Source of the DNA: Shouchella clausii
Lineage (GTDB): Bacteria > Bacillota > Bacilli > Bacillales > Bacillaceae_D
NCBI RefSeq assembly: GCF_001598215.1
Contig: NZ_BCXJ01000003.1
Location: 620,001-684,000, forward strand
Length of the DNA stretch: 64,000 nucleotides
Reading direction: 5' to 3'
Position numbers and translations under genes: made by a program. Positions 34,873 through 44,432 of the stretch are shown here, in pieces. The notes below the pieces were generated by a model that had not been told where the DNA came from, made no database searches, and saw only the letters and a list, made by a program, of their open reading frames with translations. Numbering within the stretch: the first letter of the stretch is position 1; the number at the start of each line of letters is the position of its first letter.

Positions 34873-37227
34873 CTAAACGTTCAAGCTGACAGATAAATCC
34901 CCTTTTACAGCTGTCTTACACGACACGTATATCGTTATTCCAACGATTACAATCAGCAATAACGGCCATAGCAACCAAGTCTGCCAGGCAACTTGAACCA
35001 GTTCAATTTTCGCAGCCCCCATAAAGGACAGAGCTATACTTACTAGGAACTCTCCTACATAATTGGACGCTAAAGTCCCAAATAGGATTCCTAAGACCAA
35101 TACCATCAATGTGCCCGCCATATATTGATGACGAATTTGTTTCGAAGTGAGTCCCATACTTCGCATAATGGCAATTTGCGACACGTCCTTGGATAATAAC
35201 ATCCGCAAAAACAAGGCAGTAATCAATACAATCATAAGAATGGTTATAGTCATTCCACCAATGACAATGATGCCCATCTGATCGATCATATTCCCTAGCG
35301 TCTGTTGTGTATATTCCTTGATATCAGTGACTTTTGCAAATCCATAAGTAGCCTGGTAGTTGTTCATTTTTTCATGAATGTCCACACCGGCAGCCACATT
35401 CATGTTCACATGCATCCATAGAATGGCCTCTTTATTTATGCCTAGATCAGTATGTGCTTTTGCGGTTTTTCCGCCATTGGTAATATCCTGATAAATGCCC
35501 GTTACTGTTAACGTCTTTTCTTTCCCGCCAGCCTTTACGACGACTTTATCTCCCACTTTCTTATTTAATGCATTGTTGGAAGCATTAGCATAGGACAGCG
35601 AGATTTCTCCTTCTGCCTGTGGAGATCTGCCTTCTAGATATTTTAACGGAAATAGAGAGAAATCTCCGATCTCAATATAAATATAGTCCCATGAACCCTC
35701 CATATTTTTGATCTGGTATGCACTTGTGATGTAAGCTGCATGCTTTTCGATATCCGAATCATTTTCGAGATCTTCGTGCAATCTTGTAAAACCCGCTGCG
35801 ACTGCGTCTGTCATTCGAAGGTCCATTCTCATGTCAGACTTTCCTATTCCCATGTATGTAGAAAACTCCGGTGAATTCATGGTATTATATACATGTATTG
35901 GAAGGACTGACATAAACGTGGATACAACATAAATTAAAAGCAGCAACCTGTATAATTTAAATCGTTTCCACACATCTCTGAGTCCCATGTAACTATTGAA
36001 GCTAAAGAAACGGTTGTTAAGCAAGGGTAAACTGTACTTCTGTTTTTTCCGGGGTGCCGTCATATTAGAACGCAAAGCTTCTACCACAGAGACTTTATCG
36101 ATGTTTTTCAATACGCTCTTGCAGTACATCACAATTAGGAAATAGATCACGATTGGGGCGGCAAGGGATAGTACATATTGTAAAATTCCTGACGAGTCCG
36201 AAGAGAGGTAAAGCCTCATATTCGTATTAAACAGGTGGACTACGAAGAAGGAAAGGAGGTAACCCGTCATGCCAGCAATTATTGACATGATTCTGTATTT
36301 AGTCAGATACACCTTCCTTATCTCCTTTTTGGATATGCCTATTGCTTTCATGATACCGATTTCTCTTACATCCTCGTCTATCGTAGCCAAAAACGTAAGC
36401 CTGATGCATAGAAAAGCAATAACAACCATTAACATACTGATGAGGATGATCACCATCGCCAATGCTGCATCTGAGAGCGCATTAAATAGTAAAAAGACTT
36501 TCCCTTCGACAGTGGGCCCGTTTGCTGGAAGTCCAGCTTCGATATAGGCAGTCTGTACAGCTTGGGAATCGCCGTTCTCTTTCAGCTTGAATTCGATCAA
36601 ATATTCTAGTTCCCCAGCCTGCATGGTGTGCATTTCATCATAGTCTGCCTGATTGAGAACAAACCGTTTCGAAGAAGTAAGGGAAGAGTTCATTTCATAA
36701 TCTCTTGCATAGTCAGAAATGACAAACTCTTTCTCGTATTCTCCATTTTTCACGGTAATCATCTCGCCGATTTTCAAGTTATATTGCTGCATAAAGTAGA
36801 TGGGAACTGCGACTTCCCCTTCCATTACATCGAGCTTTTCATTATTCAAATCCAATATAAAATCAAATTTTTCATTCTGTACAACAAATGAAATATCCTG
36901 AACCGTTCCAGCCATCGTTTGATTGTCACCAAAATGAATATGGCTTCCATCCAACGTCAGTAGCGCCATTGTCTCCTGCATCGCGATATGATCACGCTGT
37001 GCTTCAGTAAATCGATCAATGTCTTCCTGGTCAAACTCTCCAGAATGCATTTGTGTAATATCTGATGGGACTGCACGCTTTTGCAGTTCTGCCATTGAGG
37101 GAATCAAATGAGCGATGTTATTGACAGCACTAGCTGCTAACATCACGGCGAACATAATAAATAGAAAAACGGCTGTTGTGATGATTTTGTTCCTTTGAAA
37201 ATCATTCTTTACCATTTTTAAAAACAC
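34873..37227 (-). CDS. FtsX-family ABC permease
   Basis: 784-residue permease with a MacB-like N-terminal helix and large extracytoplasmic domain (residues ~45-255), a first FtsX block (LISMLMVVIAFLCIRLTFLATIDEDVREIGIMKAIGIS), a second extracytoplasmic domain and a last FtsX block (FLRMLLSKDVSQIAIMRSMGLTSKQIRHQYM). The GTG at 37227 was preferred because GGGGG lies 6 nt upstream and the protein then starts FLKMVKNDF; an earlier GTG overlapping the MFS stop is possible. It probably exports a drug or peptide with the adjacent ATPase. Confidence 0.88.
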   Translation of the reverse strand: MFLKMVKNDFQRNKIITTAVFLFIMFAVMLAASAVNNIAHLIPSMAELQKRAVPSDITQMHSGEFDQEDIDRFTEAQRDHIAMQETMALLTLDGSHIHFGDNQTMAGTVQDISFVVQNEKFDFILDLNNEKLDVMEGEVAVPIYFMQQYNLKIGEMITVKNGEYEKEFVISDYARDYEMNSSLTSSKRFVLNQADYDEMHTMQAGELEYLIEFKLKENGDSQAVQTAYIEAGLPANGPTVEGKVFLLFNALSDAALAMVIILISMLMVVIAFLCIRLTFLATIDEDVREIGIMKAIGISKKEIRKVYLTKYRIMSIIAGMTGYLLSFFVVHLFNTNMRLYLSSDSSGILQYVLSLAAPIVIYFLIVMYCKSVLKNIDKVSVVEALRSNMTAPRKKQKYSLPLLNNRFFSFNSYMGLRDVWKRFKLYRLLLLIYVVSTFMSVLPIHVYNTMNSPEFSTYMGIGKSDMRMDLRMTDAVAAGFTRLHEDLENDSDIEKHAAYITSAYQIKNMEGSWDYIYIEIGDFSLFPLKYLEGRSPQAEGEISLSYANASNNALNKKVGDKVVVKAGGKEKTLTVTGIYQDITNGGKTAKAHTDLGINKEAILWMHVNMNVAAGVDIHEKMNNYQATYGFAKVTDIKEYTQQTLGNMIDQMGIIVIGGMTITILMIVLITALFLRMLLSKDVSQIAIMRSMGLTSKQIRHQYMAGTLMVLVLGILFGTLASNYVGEFLVSIALSFMGAAKIELVQVAWQTWLLWPLLLIVIVGITIYVSCKTAVKGDLSVSLNV

Positions 37228-37265
37228 AGTATTCCCCCTGACTATGGCATTCCTTTTCTTGCCAT

Positions 37266-38591
37266 TCACGTTTTTGAGATGACAGTCCTATCTGTCCTGG
37301 CCCTATTTTTGGTATCCATGTCTCTAATCCCCCTTGACTTAGAGACAAATAGTGCCGTAATGATAAGCCCTAGTCCAGCAAGAATAATTAAAAATCCGAT
37401 TCCTCTCGCTTCACCTGTCCCAATTATTTTCCCAACTGTACCTGCAAGCACACCTCCTTCTACAAAAGCAGGATTAAATACACGGTCTGCAAGAACGCCA
37501 CCAATAACAAAGGCAACAACAAATCCTACTTGTGATATTAATGAAATAATCCCCCATGCTCTCCCTTGTTTATGATTATCAATCGATTTTCTAATCAGCA
37601 CATCGATACTTGCATTCGCAAATGGTAGCGAGGCAAAGAATATAAACCCTGAAATAAGGATGACCGGAATGCTTGTTGTAGCACCAAACCCCGCCATTGT
37701 AACCCCAGACACAATAAAGCTTCCTACCATAACATTTACATAGTTTTTCTTAAGGATGCCATTGCCTATGACGATACTGGATACCAACATCCCGCAGGCA
37801 ATGACCGTAAGTAGAATGCCTGTTGTTTTCTCATCAGTAATAGCGAGGATCATCGGTTTGGACAGCACCTGGATAATCCCCATATAAAACATTAAAAAAG
37901 AAACAAGGACAATTAACAGCAATACTCCTTTCGATTCAAGAATAATCAACCATCCTTCTTTTAAATCCTTGAAAAAATTCAATTTCCCCTTGACCGGTGG
38001 CTTTATGGCAAGCGATCTCCTTATCGAAAAGATAGCAATAACCGTTACCACAAAAGTCAGAATATCGATGATAAGTACCACTTCTATCGTAGAAAAGGCG
38101 AGAATGAACCCAGCTAGAATGGGGGAAATCAAAAACTTTGAAGACGATGCAATTCCCACCATTCCACTCGCTTTGGCATATTCCTCCTCTGTTAATAAGT
38201 CGGTAATCGTGGCTTTATAGGCCGGATTTAACAATGCTGAAAACAAAGAGCTAATCCCAATACAAAGACAGATTTGCCATACTTGAATATTTCCATCGAT
38301 TATAAGTACGAGCAACACAATCAGTGCAAACCCGGACACAATATCCCCTAGCATCATAAGCAGCCTTCGATCAAAGCGGTCTGCAAGAACTCCCGCAGCT
38401 GGAGCTAATAAGATCATCGGCAACAGTGCCGCTATTTCCACCATTGCCACATCCACCGCTGATTGTGTCATTAGCCACACATATACGCCAAGAGCAAATG
38501 CTGTCATTCCCGTACCAATATTAGATATCAATTCACCCAACCAGAGGACTAAAAATTTGTTAAATCCATTATTTATTTTTGGCTTATTCAT
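37266..38591 (-). CDS. MFS transporter (macrolide-efflux-like)
   Basis: 441-residue major facilitator with 12 hydrophobic helices. The motif A-like LADRFDRRLLMMLGD after helix 2 and the general sequence (LWLGELISNIGTGMTAFALGVYVW) resemble the Mef/YkuC enterobactin-exporter-like MFS_3 group. ATG 38591 has GGAGGCGACC upstream and overlaps the TetR stop by 8 bp, so translation is coupled. Likely an efflux pump controlled by the TetR. Confidence 0.9.
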   Translation of the reverse strand: MNKPKINNGFNKFLVLWLGELISNIGTGMTAFALGVYVWLMTQSAVDVAMVEIAALLPMILLAPAAGVLADRFDRRLLMMLGDIVSGFALIVLLVLIIDGNIQVWQICLCIGISSLFSALLNPAYKATITDLLTEEEYAKASGMVGIASSSKFLISPILAGFILAFSTIEVVLIIDILTFVVTVIAIFSIRRSLAIKPPVKGKLNFFKDLKEGWLIILESKGVLLLIVLVSFLMFYMGIIQVLSKPMILAITDEKTTGILLTVIACGMLVSSIVIGNGILKKNYVNVMVGSFIVSGVTMAGFGATTSIPVILISGFIFFASLPFANASIDVLIRKSIDNHKQGRAWGIISLISQVGFVVAFVIGGVLADRVFNPAFVEGGVLAGTVGKIIGTGEARGIGFLIILAGLGLIITALFVSKSRGIRDMDTKNRARTDRTVISKT

Positions 38592-39231
38592 GGTCGCCTC
38601 CATCCTGATTGGCAAACAACTGCAATACATACATTAGACTTCCGCGCTCAGCACCAAGCAACCGTTCTAGGTTAAATACAAACGCATGTACGCGTGTTAC
38701 ACGCTCCTCGTCCGTCATCTCTACCATATCGTCATCGAAAACGGTATTAAGATAGATTACAATCATTTCCATGCATTCATACGGGAACGGCGTGTTAAAC
38801 AAGCCTAGTTCGATGCCCTCACGGATGATTTCCGTCAATATCTGTGGCACGTTGGAAATAATGACCTTTTCAATTTTTTGGTGCATGAGCGCGTTTTGTG
38901 GCTTATGAATATGGTCCTTCATTTCTTGGCCGCTTTCACCACTTACGTTTAAAGCCATTACGACGCCAATGATACGCTCGCTAATAGGTATGCTCTTGTC
39001 AGCAGCGATTACCCGTGCCGCTCTTAAAATACGAGTACTATACCGCTCAATCAGCGCGTCCATAATCGCCTCTTTTGACTTGAAATGATAATAGAGCGTT
39101 CCTCGTGCGATTCCGACTTTTTCAAGAATGTCTTTTGTACTTGTACCTTCAAAGCCCTTCTCTCCAAAAAGCTCTTCTGCAGCGTCAAGAATTTCATTTT
39201 TGCGTTCTTCTGCTTCTTTTACAACTCTCAA
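38584..39231 (-). CDS. TetR/AcrR-family regulator
   Basis: 215-residue TetR protein: HTH RKNEILDAAEELFGEKGFEGTSTKDILEKVGIARGTLYYHFKSKEAI in residues ~9-55, then a helical ligand domain. First gene of the efflux operon, and likely its repressor. A perfect 6-bp dyad, ACCGAC-N5-GTCGGT, 22 bp upstream is the probable operator. Length is normal. Confidence 0.93.
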   Translation of the reverse strand: MRVVKEAEERKNEILDAAEELFGEKGFEGTSTKDILEKVGIARGTLYYHFKSKEAIMDALIERYSTRILRAARVIAADKSIPISERIIGVVMALNVSGESGQEMKDHIHKPQNALMHQKIEKVIISNVPQILTEIIREGIELGLFNTPFPYECMEMIVIYLNTVFDDDMVEMTDEERVTRVHAFVFNLERLLGAERGSLMYVLQLFANQDGGDHE

Positions 39232-39252
39232 GACTACATCTCCTTGTTATAG

Positions 39253-39269
39253 ACCGACTGCCTGTCGGT
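39253..39269. promoter_or_regulatory. Probable TetR operator
   Basis: ACCGACTGCCTGTCGGT, a perfect 6-bp inverted repeat with 5-bp centre, just upstream of the TetR start codon. Its form is common among TetR/QacR-family autoregulatory sites. Confidence 0.7.
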
Positions 39270-39300
39270 AATAGAATAACATACGATTTTGAGTTGTCAA

Positions 39301-39398
39301 GATGTTGTACTGAATCCCTTCACGCCTTTCACATGGAATTAAGAACCGGTGTGAAATGAAGAGGCGCAAAAAATTGTTACCAGGGTCAGTACAACATC
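39301..39398. repeat. 98-bp inverted-repeat element
   Basis: Perfect 13-bp terminal inverted repeats GATGTTGTACTGA (39301-39313) and TCAGTACAACATC (39386-39398) enclose DNA that is itself partly self-complementary (CGCCTTTCACA...TGTGAAA...GGCG). It fills the gap between the Bce-type kinase stop codon and the TetR promoter. It could be an extended terminator or a MITE-like remnant. Confidence 0.6.
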
Positions 39399-40436
39399 CT
39401 ATTTTTTCACCTTCGGAAATCCTAGCGACAGGGTCAACCCGGAACCAGGCTCTGATGTGGCCTCCAACTGAATCGCTAAATCATAAGCCATCTTGCTCAC
39501 TAAGAAAAGCCCCATTCCTGTTGCTTGCCTTGTATAAGCCCCTCGCCCTCCAGTAAAACCTTTGTCAAAAATAAACGGTAAATCTTCTTCCGATACACCA
39601 GGTCCATTATCATGAATATGTAAAATCGTTTGATCACTCTTTTCGTCATACGCCGTTTCAAATGTGATCATTGGGTCATCCTGATGCTGTGCAGCGTGTT
39701 TTGTACTATTGGCGATAGCCTGTTCTATAATAAACGCTAATCCTTTGCGGTCGGAGAGAATTTCCATCTCTTCGCCTATGAACTGGATTTGAAAACCAGA
39801 TTCATCGAGTAGTGTTTGGTAGTCTTCAATCGTCTGTTTACAAAACGCTAGGATGTGGATCGATTCAAACAGATAATCTTTATGGGCAGCCCCAAGTCTG
39901 GCATAATATAAAATTCGCTCTACGTCTCCACGCATTTGATCTCTGACATGAAGGAGGCGCTGCCGAACGAGGGGAGACATTTCGTCACTGCGGTTATCTA
40001 AAACCAATGTCATCAATGACAAAGGTTTTTTCATTTCATGAACCCATCCTTCAATATAATTTTCGTAATCGGCGAGCTCAAGCACTTGTTCATTTCGTTC
40101 CTCATGGTAAGATCTTAGAGCGCTTCCGATTTTGCGGATAAATGGCCAATTTGTTTTCGGAGATACCCGACATAACATTTCTTCGTTCGCCTCATTCGGT
40201 TCTAACAAAAAATCTTCAAAAGCAGCTTCGATTCTTTTTTCCTTTCTCATGATCAGGAATACAGATACCGCTATCATCGCTAACGTAAAAACAAGCATTA
40301 AGCTTACTAAAACGTTAAACGTTTCAGGGTAAGCTAACCATGCGAAAAAAATAAATAGAAGATTGGTTAGCATTAGCATAAAAAACCATTGCTTATGCGC
40401 ATGAAGACACTCATAGATGTGTTTAATCCGTTTCAT
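39399..40436 (-). CDS. BceS-type intramembrane-sensing histidine kinase
   Basis: 345-residue kinase: two N-terminal helices (about residues 17-60) with almost no extracellular loop, an H-box VHEMKKPLSLMTL with phospho-His at about residue 132, and ATP-site motifs NGPGVSEEDLPFIFDKGFTGG and ATGMGLFLV. Lack of a sensor loop is the mark of BceS-like kinases, which sense flux through their partner BceAB transporter. It overlaps the response-regulator gene by 4 bp. Confidence 0.92.
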   Translation of the reverse strand: MKRIKHIYECLHAHKQWFFMLMLTNLLFIFFAWLAYPETFNVLVSLMLVFTLAMIAVSVFLIMRKEKRIEAAFEDFLLEPNEANEEMLCRVSPKTNWPFIRKIGSALRSYHEERNEQVLELADYENYIEGWVHEMKKPLSLMTLVLDNRSDEMSPLVRQRLLHVRDQMRGDVERILYYARLGAAHKDYLFESIHILAFCKQTIEDYQTLLDESGFQIQFIGEEMEILSDRKGLAFIIEQAIANSTKHAAQHQDDPMITFETAYDEKSDQTILHIHDNGPGVSEEDLPFIFDKGFTGGRGAYTRQATGMGLFLVSKMAYDLAIQLEATSEPGSGLTLSLGFPKVKK

Positions 40437-41107
40437 GATTTATACCCCTTAAGTCGATACCCTTGGCCCCTTATCGTTTCAATTTGGTCTTCCAAGTTTA
40501 ATTGCCGTAACGTCTTTCGCAAACGCGTAAGATTGACTTGAATGGCATTTTCGTCTATAAATTGGTCGGTTCCCCATAAGAGCTCACTCAGTGTTTTTTT
40601 TGAAACAATCTCAGGTCGACTCTGTACTAATGCCAATAAAATCTTTCCTTCATTCGCCGATAATACGAGCGACTCGGCTCCCTTATACAAGGTATAGGTA
40701 TTGGGGTCAAGCGAAAAATCGCCGCCATCGACCAAGCCTGGTTGTCCCGCAAATCGTCTTAACAAGTTTTGAATGCGCGCCAGTAAGCGATCGCGATTGC
40801 ATGGTTTTGTCAGATAATCATCCGCACCTAAATGAAAGCCATGTAACTCATCTTGTAACTTGTCTCTCGAAGTTAGAATCAATATCGGGCCAATCCCTTT
40901 CGATTTTAGACTTTTGCATATATCAAATCCAGATTGCTCTGGTAAATTGATGTCTAGCAAGACTAAGTCAGGTGCCGAAGTGGCGATTTGAGAAGCAATG
41001 TCACGAAAATCTGTAACTGCTACGACTTCAAACCCTTCTTTTTTCAAGATATCTATTAACTCTTCTCTCATCCATGCATCATCTTCCACAATTGTAATCC
41101 TCGCCAC
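40433..41107 (-). CDS. BceR-type OmpR-family response regulator
   Basis: 224-residue regulator: receiver domain with phospho-Asp in LVLLDINLPEQSGF (about residue 50), K in LTKPCNRDRLLARI, and a C-terminal winged helix (TYTLYKGAESLVLSANEGKILLALVQ...). The GTG at 41107 is set by AGGAGG 8 nt upstream; an upstream extension overlapping the permease is not supported. It should bind the TTACA-N5-TGTAA site at 44167-44183 before the ABC genes. Confidence 0.93.
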   Translation of the reverse strand: MARITIVEDDAWMREELIDILKKEGFEVVAVTDFRDIASQIATSAPDLVLLDINLPEQSGFDICKSLKSKGIGPILILTSRDKLQDELHGFHLGADDYLTKPCNRDRLLARIQNLLRRFAGQPGLVDGGDFSLDPNTYTLYKGAESLVLSANEGKILLALVQSRPEIVSKKTLSELLWGTDQFIDENAIQVNLTRLRKTLRQLNLEDQIETIRGQGYRLKGYKS

Positions 41108-41139
41108 TTCAGCACCTCCTCCTCTGTAACAGATACTCG

Positions 41140-43305
41140 TTAATCGATGTTTGGCTTCCACCGTAATTTATCGATCTCATGATCGGCCGAGCGGGCAACA
41201 GCGACTCCATAAACCGCCACAGTCACCATCACTATACAAGCAAAGGCAATGGCGATGGGAAAGAGTAGTGGATCGTCCTTAAAGCGAATGATCACAAATG
41301 AAATTAGCGCCCTTATCCCAACTGCCGCACTTACGCATGCGAGAGACATCGGCAACAAAAAGGTCCATAACACCTGTTTATGCATCGATTTTTTCATTTG
41401 ATCACGTTTGGCTCCCAACATAGATAGGGTGACATAGCGCCCTCCAGTCTGCTTCATTTGCGTCAAAAATTGTAAAGCTAGTACTGTGCAAGCAATAATC
41501 AAGAATAAGAATCCCATATACAAGACTGTATAACTTCCAGCAACAACATAGAAGAGCCTGCGGCCAAAGTTTTGCAAATAACTTTCAAATGGGAAGCCGG
41601 AAGTTGTTAATATGTCTCTAGCCTCCATCAGTGGTTTCATTAAACCTTGCTGCTCCTGCAACTTTTGCGGGATTCGGAAATTCCAATAGGACTCATACGT
41701 TTCCGTATTGACTAGTTGTTCAAACATTGGATCAGTCACAATAAAGGCTGAAAAGATTTCTACGGAACGGTCCGCTACCAACCCTTTCATAGGAATGGAT
41801 GGGCGTATGAACATGTCTTGATCATCAATGCTTAGCAAACGTTGGCCTTCTTTTGCAGCCTTTTCAAGAATCGAATCAAGTACAGGCATGTGATCAAGCG
41901 TTTCCATGGGCACGAAATCCGGGTTAAAGTATAAGGCCATTTCATCTGAATCGAGTTTCAGTGGTTTTTCCCCTATCGCTGCTAAAAGTCCATTATAAGA
42001 CGATTCAGGAATAAGATAAGGTGTCGTTGTATCCATTTCTAGTACCCCTAACAAATTAAGGGCTTCAGGGTTTTCCGAACTGATGTCGTAACTTTGCATT
42101 TCTCCAGACAAAAGTTGCTCCTTATAACGGCTAGGCAAAGCCAAGATGAGTTGCTCTTTTAATTTAGACCAATCGACCATTGACAGTGGCATCCCATCTT
42201 CCACGCGCTCTCCCTGAGGGTTCATCTTTCCCAGTTCCAACAGGTTTGAGTCTTCCACATAAGGGATCATTTTGTCGGAAGCCAAAAATGTCTCCACTTT
42301 TTGGCTCTCTCCGTTAACTGTAAAATCATATACCGAGGAATCTCGATTATACAAACTGTCTAAACTTAAAATCGTTGAAGCACCATTTGCAATTAAAATA
42401 ATCGACAACGTGAGCAAAATCGATGTGACTGCAACAGCTGTTGATCGGTTTGCGACATTCTCTTGAAACTGCCTTAATGTGAAGGTGTGCAGCCCTTTCA
42501 TCGATTTACGCTTCGACAAACTTGCCCATATGCCTAGTAGTTTTCCAAATCCCCTTATAAAAAGGATCGTTCCTAAGCTGCCAAGAGCCAGGGCCGCAAA
42601 CAAAAGCAGTCCGCCAAAGTCCGCAAAACGATATAAAACCATCCAATAGGCAACACCTAGTAAGAAAGAACCTAGTCCTACATGGAGCACGTTGCCTTTC
42701 ACATGCCCCATATCCGTTTTCTTGTCCATTTGCTCATACAGTAATTGATGGACCTCCTGTTGAAACAATCTTCCACCAAGCATGACCAATGCGATAAACT
42801 GGATCAATAAAAAGCCAATAATCGTAAAAATAATCGCCTCTACTGACAAGCTAAATTGATGCCCGATGATCCCCTGTCCGACTAATTTAGAAACGGTTAA
42901 ACTAATGATTTCTGCTAAAAAGCCCCCTACTAAAAGGCCTCCAGCGAGTGCCAAAATAGAGGTCATCAGCCCCTCAGCCAAAAGCTGGACAATTAGACGC
43001 TCCTTGCGCATTCCTAACATTAGGTAAAGCCCAAACTCTTTACTTCTTCGATTTAATTGGTACCGATTGGCAAATAAAACCAAGAAAAACAATAAAAATA
43101 ATGCAAACACATAGACAATCTGCATTTCAGCTAGAAGTTTATCAATCGCATCACTTTCAAACTCCCTTAAAAATAATATAACATCTTGTTTTCCGAGCGA
43201 AAGAATGATATAAAACGAAGCGACTGCTGTTACAAGGGTAGCAAAATAAATGGCATTTTCCTTACGGCTTCGTTTGGCATTACGAAAAACCAACCTAGAG
43301 AACAT
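41140..43305 (-). CDS. BceB-type permease
   Basis: 721-residue permease with the BceB layout: about ten helices, an FtsX block after helix 1 (FANRYQLNRRSKEFGLYLMLGM) and a large extracytoplasmic domain between helices 7 and 8 (about residues 310-590). It is longer than B. subtilis BceB (646), mainly in that domain, which binds the peptide-antibiotic/lipid II-cycle complex in homologues. ATG 43305 has GGGGGAGG upstream and overlaps the ATPase stop by 11 bp. Confidence 0.9.
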   Translation of the reverse strand: MFSRLVFRNAKRSRKENAIYFATLVTAVASFYIILSLGKQDVILFLREFESDAIDKLLAEMQIVYVFALFLLFFLVLFANRYQLNRRSKEFGLYLMLGMRKERLIVQLLAEGLMTSILALAGGLLVGGFLAEIISLTVSKLVGQGIIGHQFSLSVEAIIFTIIGFLLIQFIALVMLGGRLFQQEVHQLLYEQMDKKTDMGHVKGNVLHVGLGSFLLGVAYWMVLYRFADFGGLLLFAALALGSLGTILFIRGFGKLLGIWASLSKRKSMKGLHTFTLRQFQENVANRSTAVAVTSILLTLSIILIANGASTILSLDSLYNRDSSVYDFTVNGESQKVETFLASDKMIPYVEDSNLLELGKMNPQGERVEDGMPLSMVDWSKLKEQLILALPSRYKEQLLSGEMQSYDISSENPEALNLLGVLEMDTTTPYLIPESSYNGLLAAIGEKPLKLDSDEMALYFNPDFVPMETLDHMPVLDSILEKAAKEGQRLLSIDDQDMFIRPSIPMKGLVADRSVEIFSAFIVTDPMFEQLVNTETYESYWNFRIPQKLQEQQGLMKPLMEARDILTTSGFPFESYLQNFGRRLFYVVAGSYTVLYMGFLFLIIACTVLALQFLTQMKQTGGRYVTLSMLGAKRDQMKKSMHKQVLWTFLLPMSLACVSAAVGIRALISFVIIRFKDDPLLFPIAIAFACIVMVTVAVYGVAVARSADHEIDKLRWKPNID

Positions 43306-44074
43306 TGGCGCTTCCTCCCCCAAGCTGAGCTAGTACCTGTAAAATTCGTTCATAAAATGTTTCTTGTGGCTCATCCTGTTTTCGACGCAGTTCATGAAAG
43401 ATGACACCATCTTGAATAAATAGGATTCTTGAGCAAAAGCTTGCTGCATTCGGGTCATGGCTAACCATTAAAATCGTTCTTCCACTACTCCGGTTAATCC
43501 CTTCCAACTTGTTCATTAACGTTTTTGCCGAGCGTGTGTCCAAAGCCCCTGTCGGTTCATCAGCAAGGACGATATCAGGGTCAGAAATCAAACAACGGGC
43601 AGCGGCGACTCTTTGCTTTTGCCCCCCAGACATCTGAGCGGGAAATTTGTTAAGAATGTCGGTTATTTCTAAAAAACCTGCTAGCTCATTTATTTTCGCT
43701 TGTGCTTTGGCAAAATCAATTCCATGAATGGACAATGGCAATAATATGTTTTCTTGCCCCGTTAAATTATCCAGCAGTTCAAAGTCCTGAAACAAATAGC
43801 CAATACGACTGCCGCGATACTCTGCCAAATCCTTGCTGTCAAAGGCGCTAATGTTTTGCCCATTTAAAAGGACGCGCCCTGACGTTGGTTTGATAATGGT
43901 CGCAATGCAGTTTAACAACGTCGTTTTGCCAGAGCCGCTCGGGCCCATAATTCCTAAAAATTCTCCTGGAAGGATATCAAACTGAACACCGTTTAAGGCT
44001 TTCGTTCTATTGTTTTTCTTTCCGTAATGTTTTTGTAAGTCTTGCACCTCTAATAATTTCCTTTGGCTGCTCAT
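43295..44074 (-). CDS. BceA-type ATP-binding protein
   Basis: 259-residue ATPase: Walker A GPSGSGKTT, signature MSGGQKQRVAAARCL, Walker B IVLADEPTGALD, H-loop MVSHDPNAASF. The C-terminal extension (FHELRRKQDEPQETFYERILQVLAQLGG) is typical of BceA. First gene of the module; ATG 44074 follows AGGGAG. It works with the following permease to free cell-wall lipid targets from bacitracin-, nisin- or lantibiotic-like peptides. Confidence 0.93.
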   Translation of the reverse strand: MSSQRKLLEVQDLQKHYGKKNNRTKALNGVQFDILPGEFLGIMGPSGSGKTTLLNCIATIIKPTSGRVLLNGQNISAFDSKDLAEYRGSRIGYLFQDFELLDNLTGQENILLPLSIHGIDFAKAQAKINELAGFLEITDILNKFPAQMSGGQKQRVAAARCLISDPDIVLADEPTGALDTRSAKTLMNKLEGINRSSGRTILMVSHDPNAASFCSRILFIQDGVIFHELRRKQDEPQETFYERILQVLAQLGGGSANVL

Positions 44075-44137
44075 GTATAACTCTCCCTCTTTGATTCTCA
44101 TTTTCCGGAATGATCATCGATCGATGAAGCTATACAC

Positions 44138-44183
44138 ATTATAACCAGCATAAAATCAGAAAAATACTTACAGATGGTGTAAG
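44138..44183 (-). promoter_or_regulatory. BceR-type operator and promoter of the Bce module
   Basis: CTTACA-N5-TGTAAG (44167-44183) is a perfect dyad fitting the BceR-like TNACA-N4/5-TGTNA pattern. It lies 23 bp upstream of a consensus -10 TATAAT (44143-44138, minus strand), so a bound regulator would cover the weak -35 region. Confidence 0.75.
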
Positions 44184-44308
44184 GGGCCCTGCTTTCATTG
44201 CCGTTCCCTACAACTTACTTAAAACGATTAGTACACTGGAAATCGTTCAATCGTGTGTCTTCCATAATTTCAGTACAAAAACGTTAAAGTTATTACCTAT
44301 GATAAAGC

Positions 44309-44352
44309 TTTCATAAAAAATAAAGCGCTCGGTCTTTTGACCAAACACTTTA
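44309..44352 (-). terminator. Terminator of glycosyltransferase operon
   Basis: On the minus strand TAAAGTGTTTGGTC and GACCGAGCGCTTTA pair over 14 bp with G-U pairs around a TTTT loop, followed by a T-rich tail. Confidence 0.8.
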
Positions 44353-44432
44353 CGATCGTGTACAGAATATGAAAAATGGCTCCCAACGCCAATGATATAA
44401 TAGCAGTCTATTCTGATATTCACATTAGGCTC

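Larger units (their letters stand above)
44075..44432. other. Gap between Bce module and glycosyltransferase
   Basis: 358 bp holding the Bce-module promoter/operator (44138-44183) and the glycosyltransferase terminator (44309-44352). The middle part (44184-44308) shows no further feature I can support. Confidence 0.5.

Noticed and set aside
34049-39231. Reading the TetR-MFS-FtsX-ABC set as a lantibiotic biosynthesis cluster
   Set aside because: No precursor peptide, LanB/C/M, or radical-SAM gene is present; efflux genes alone do not support it.
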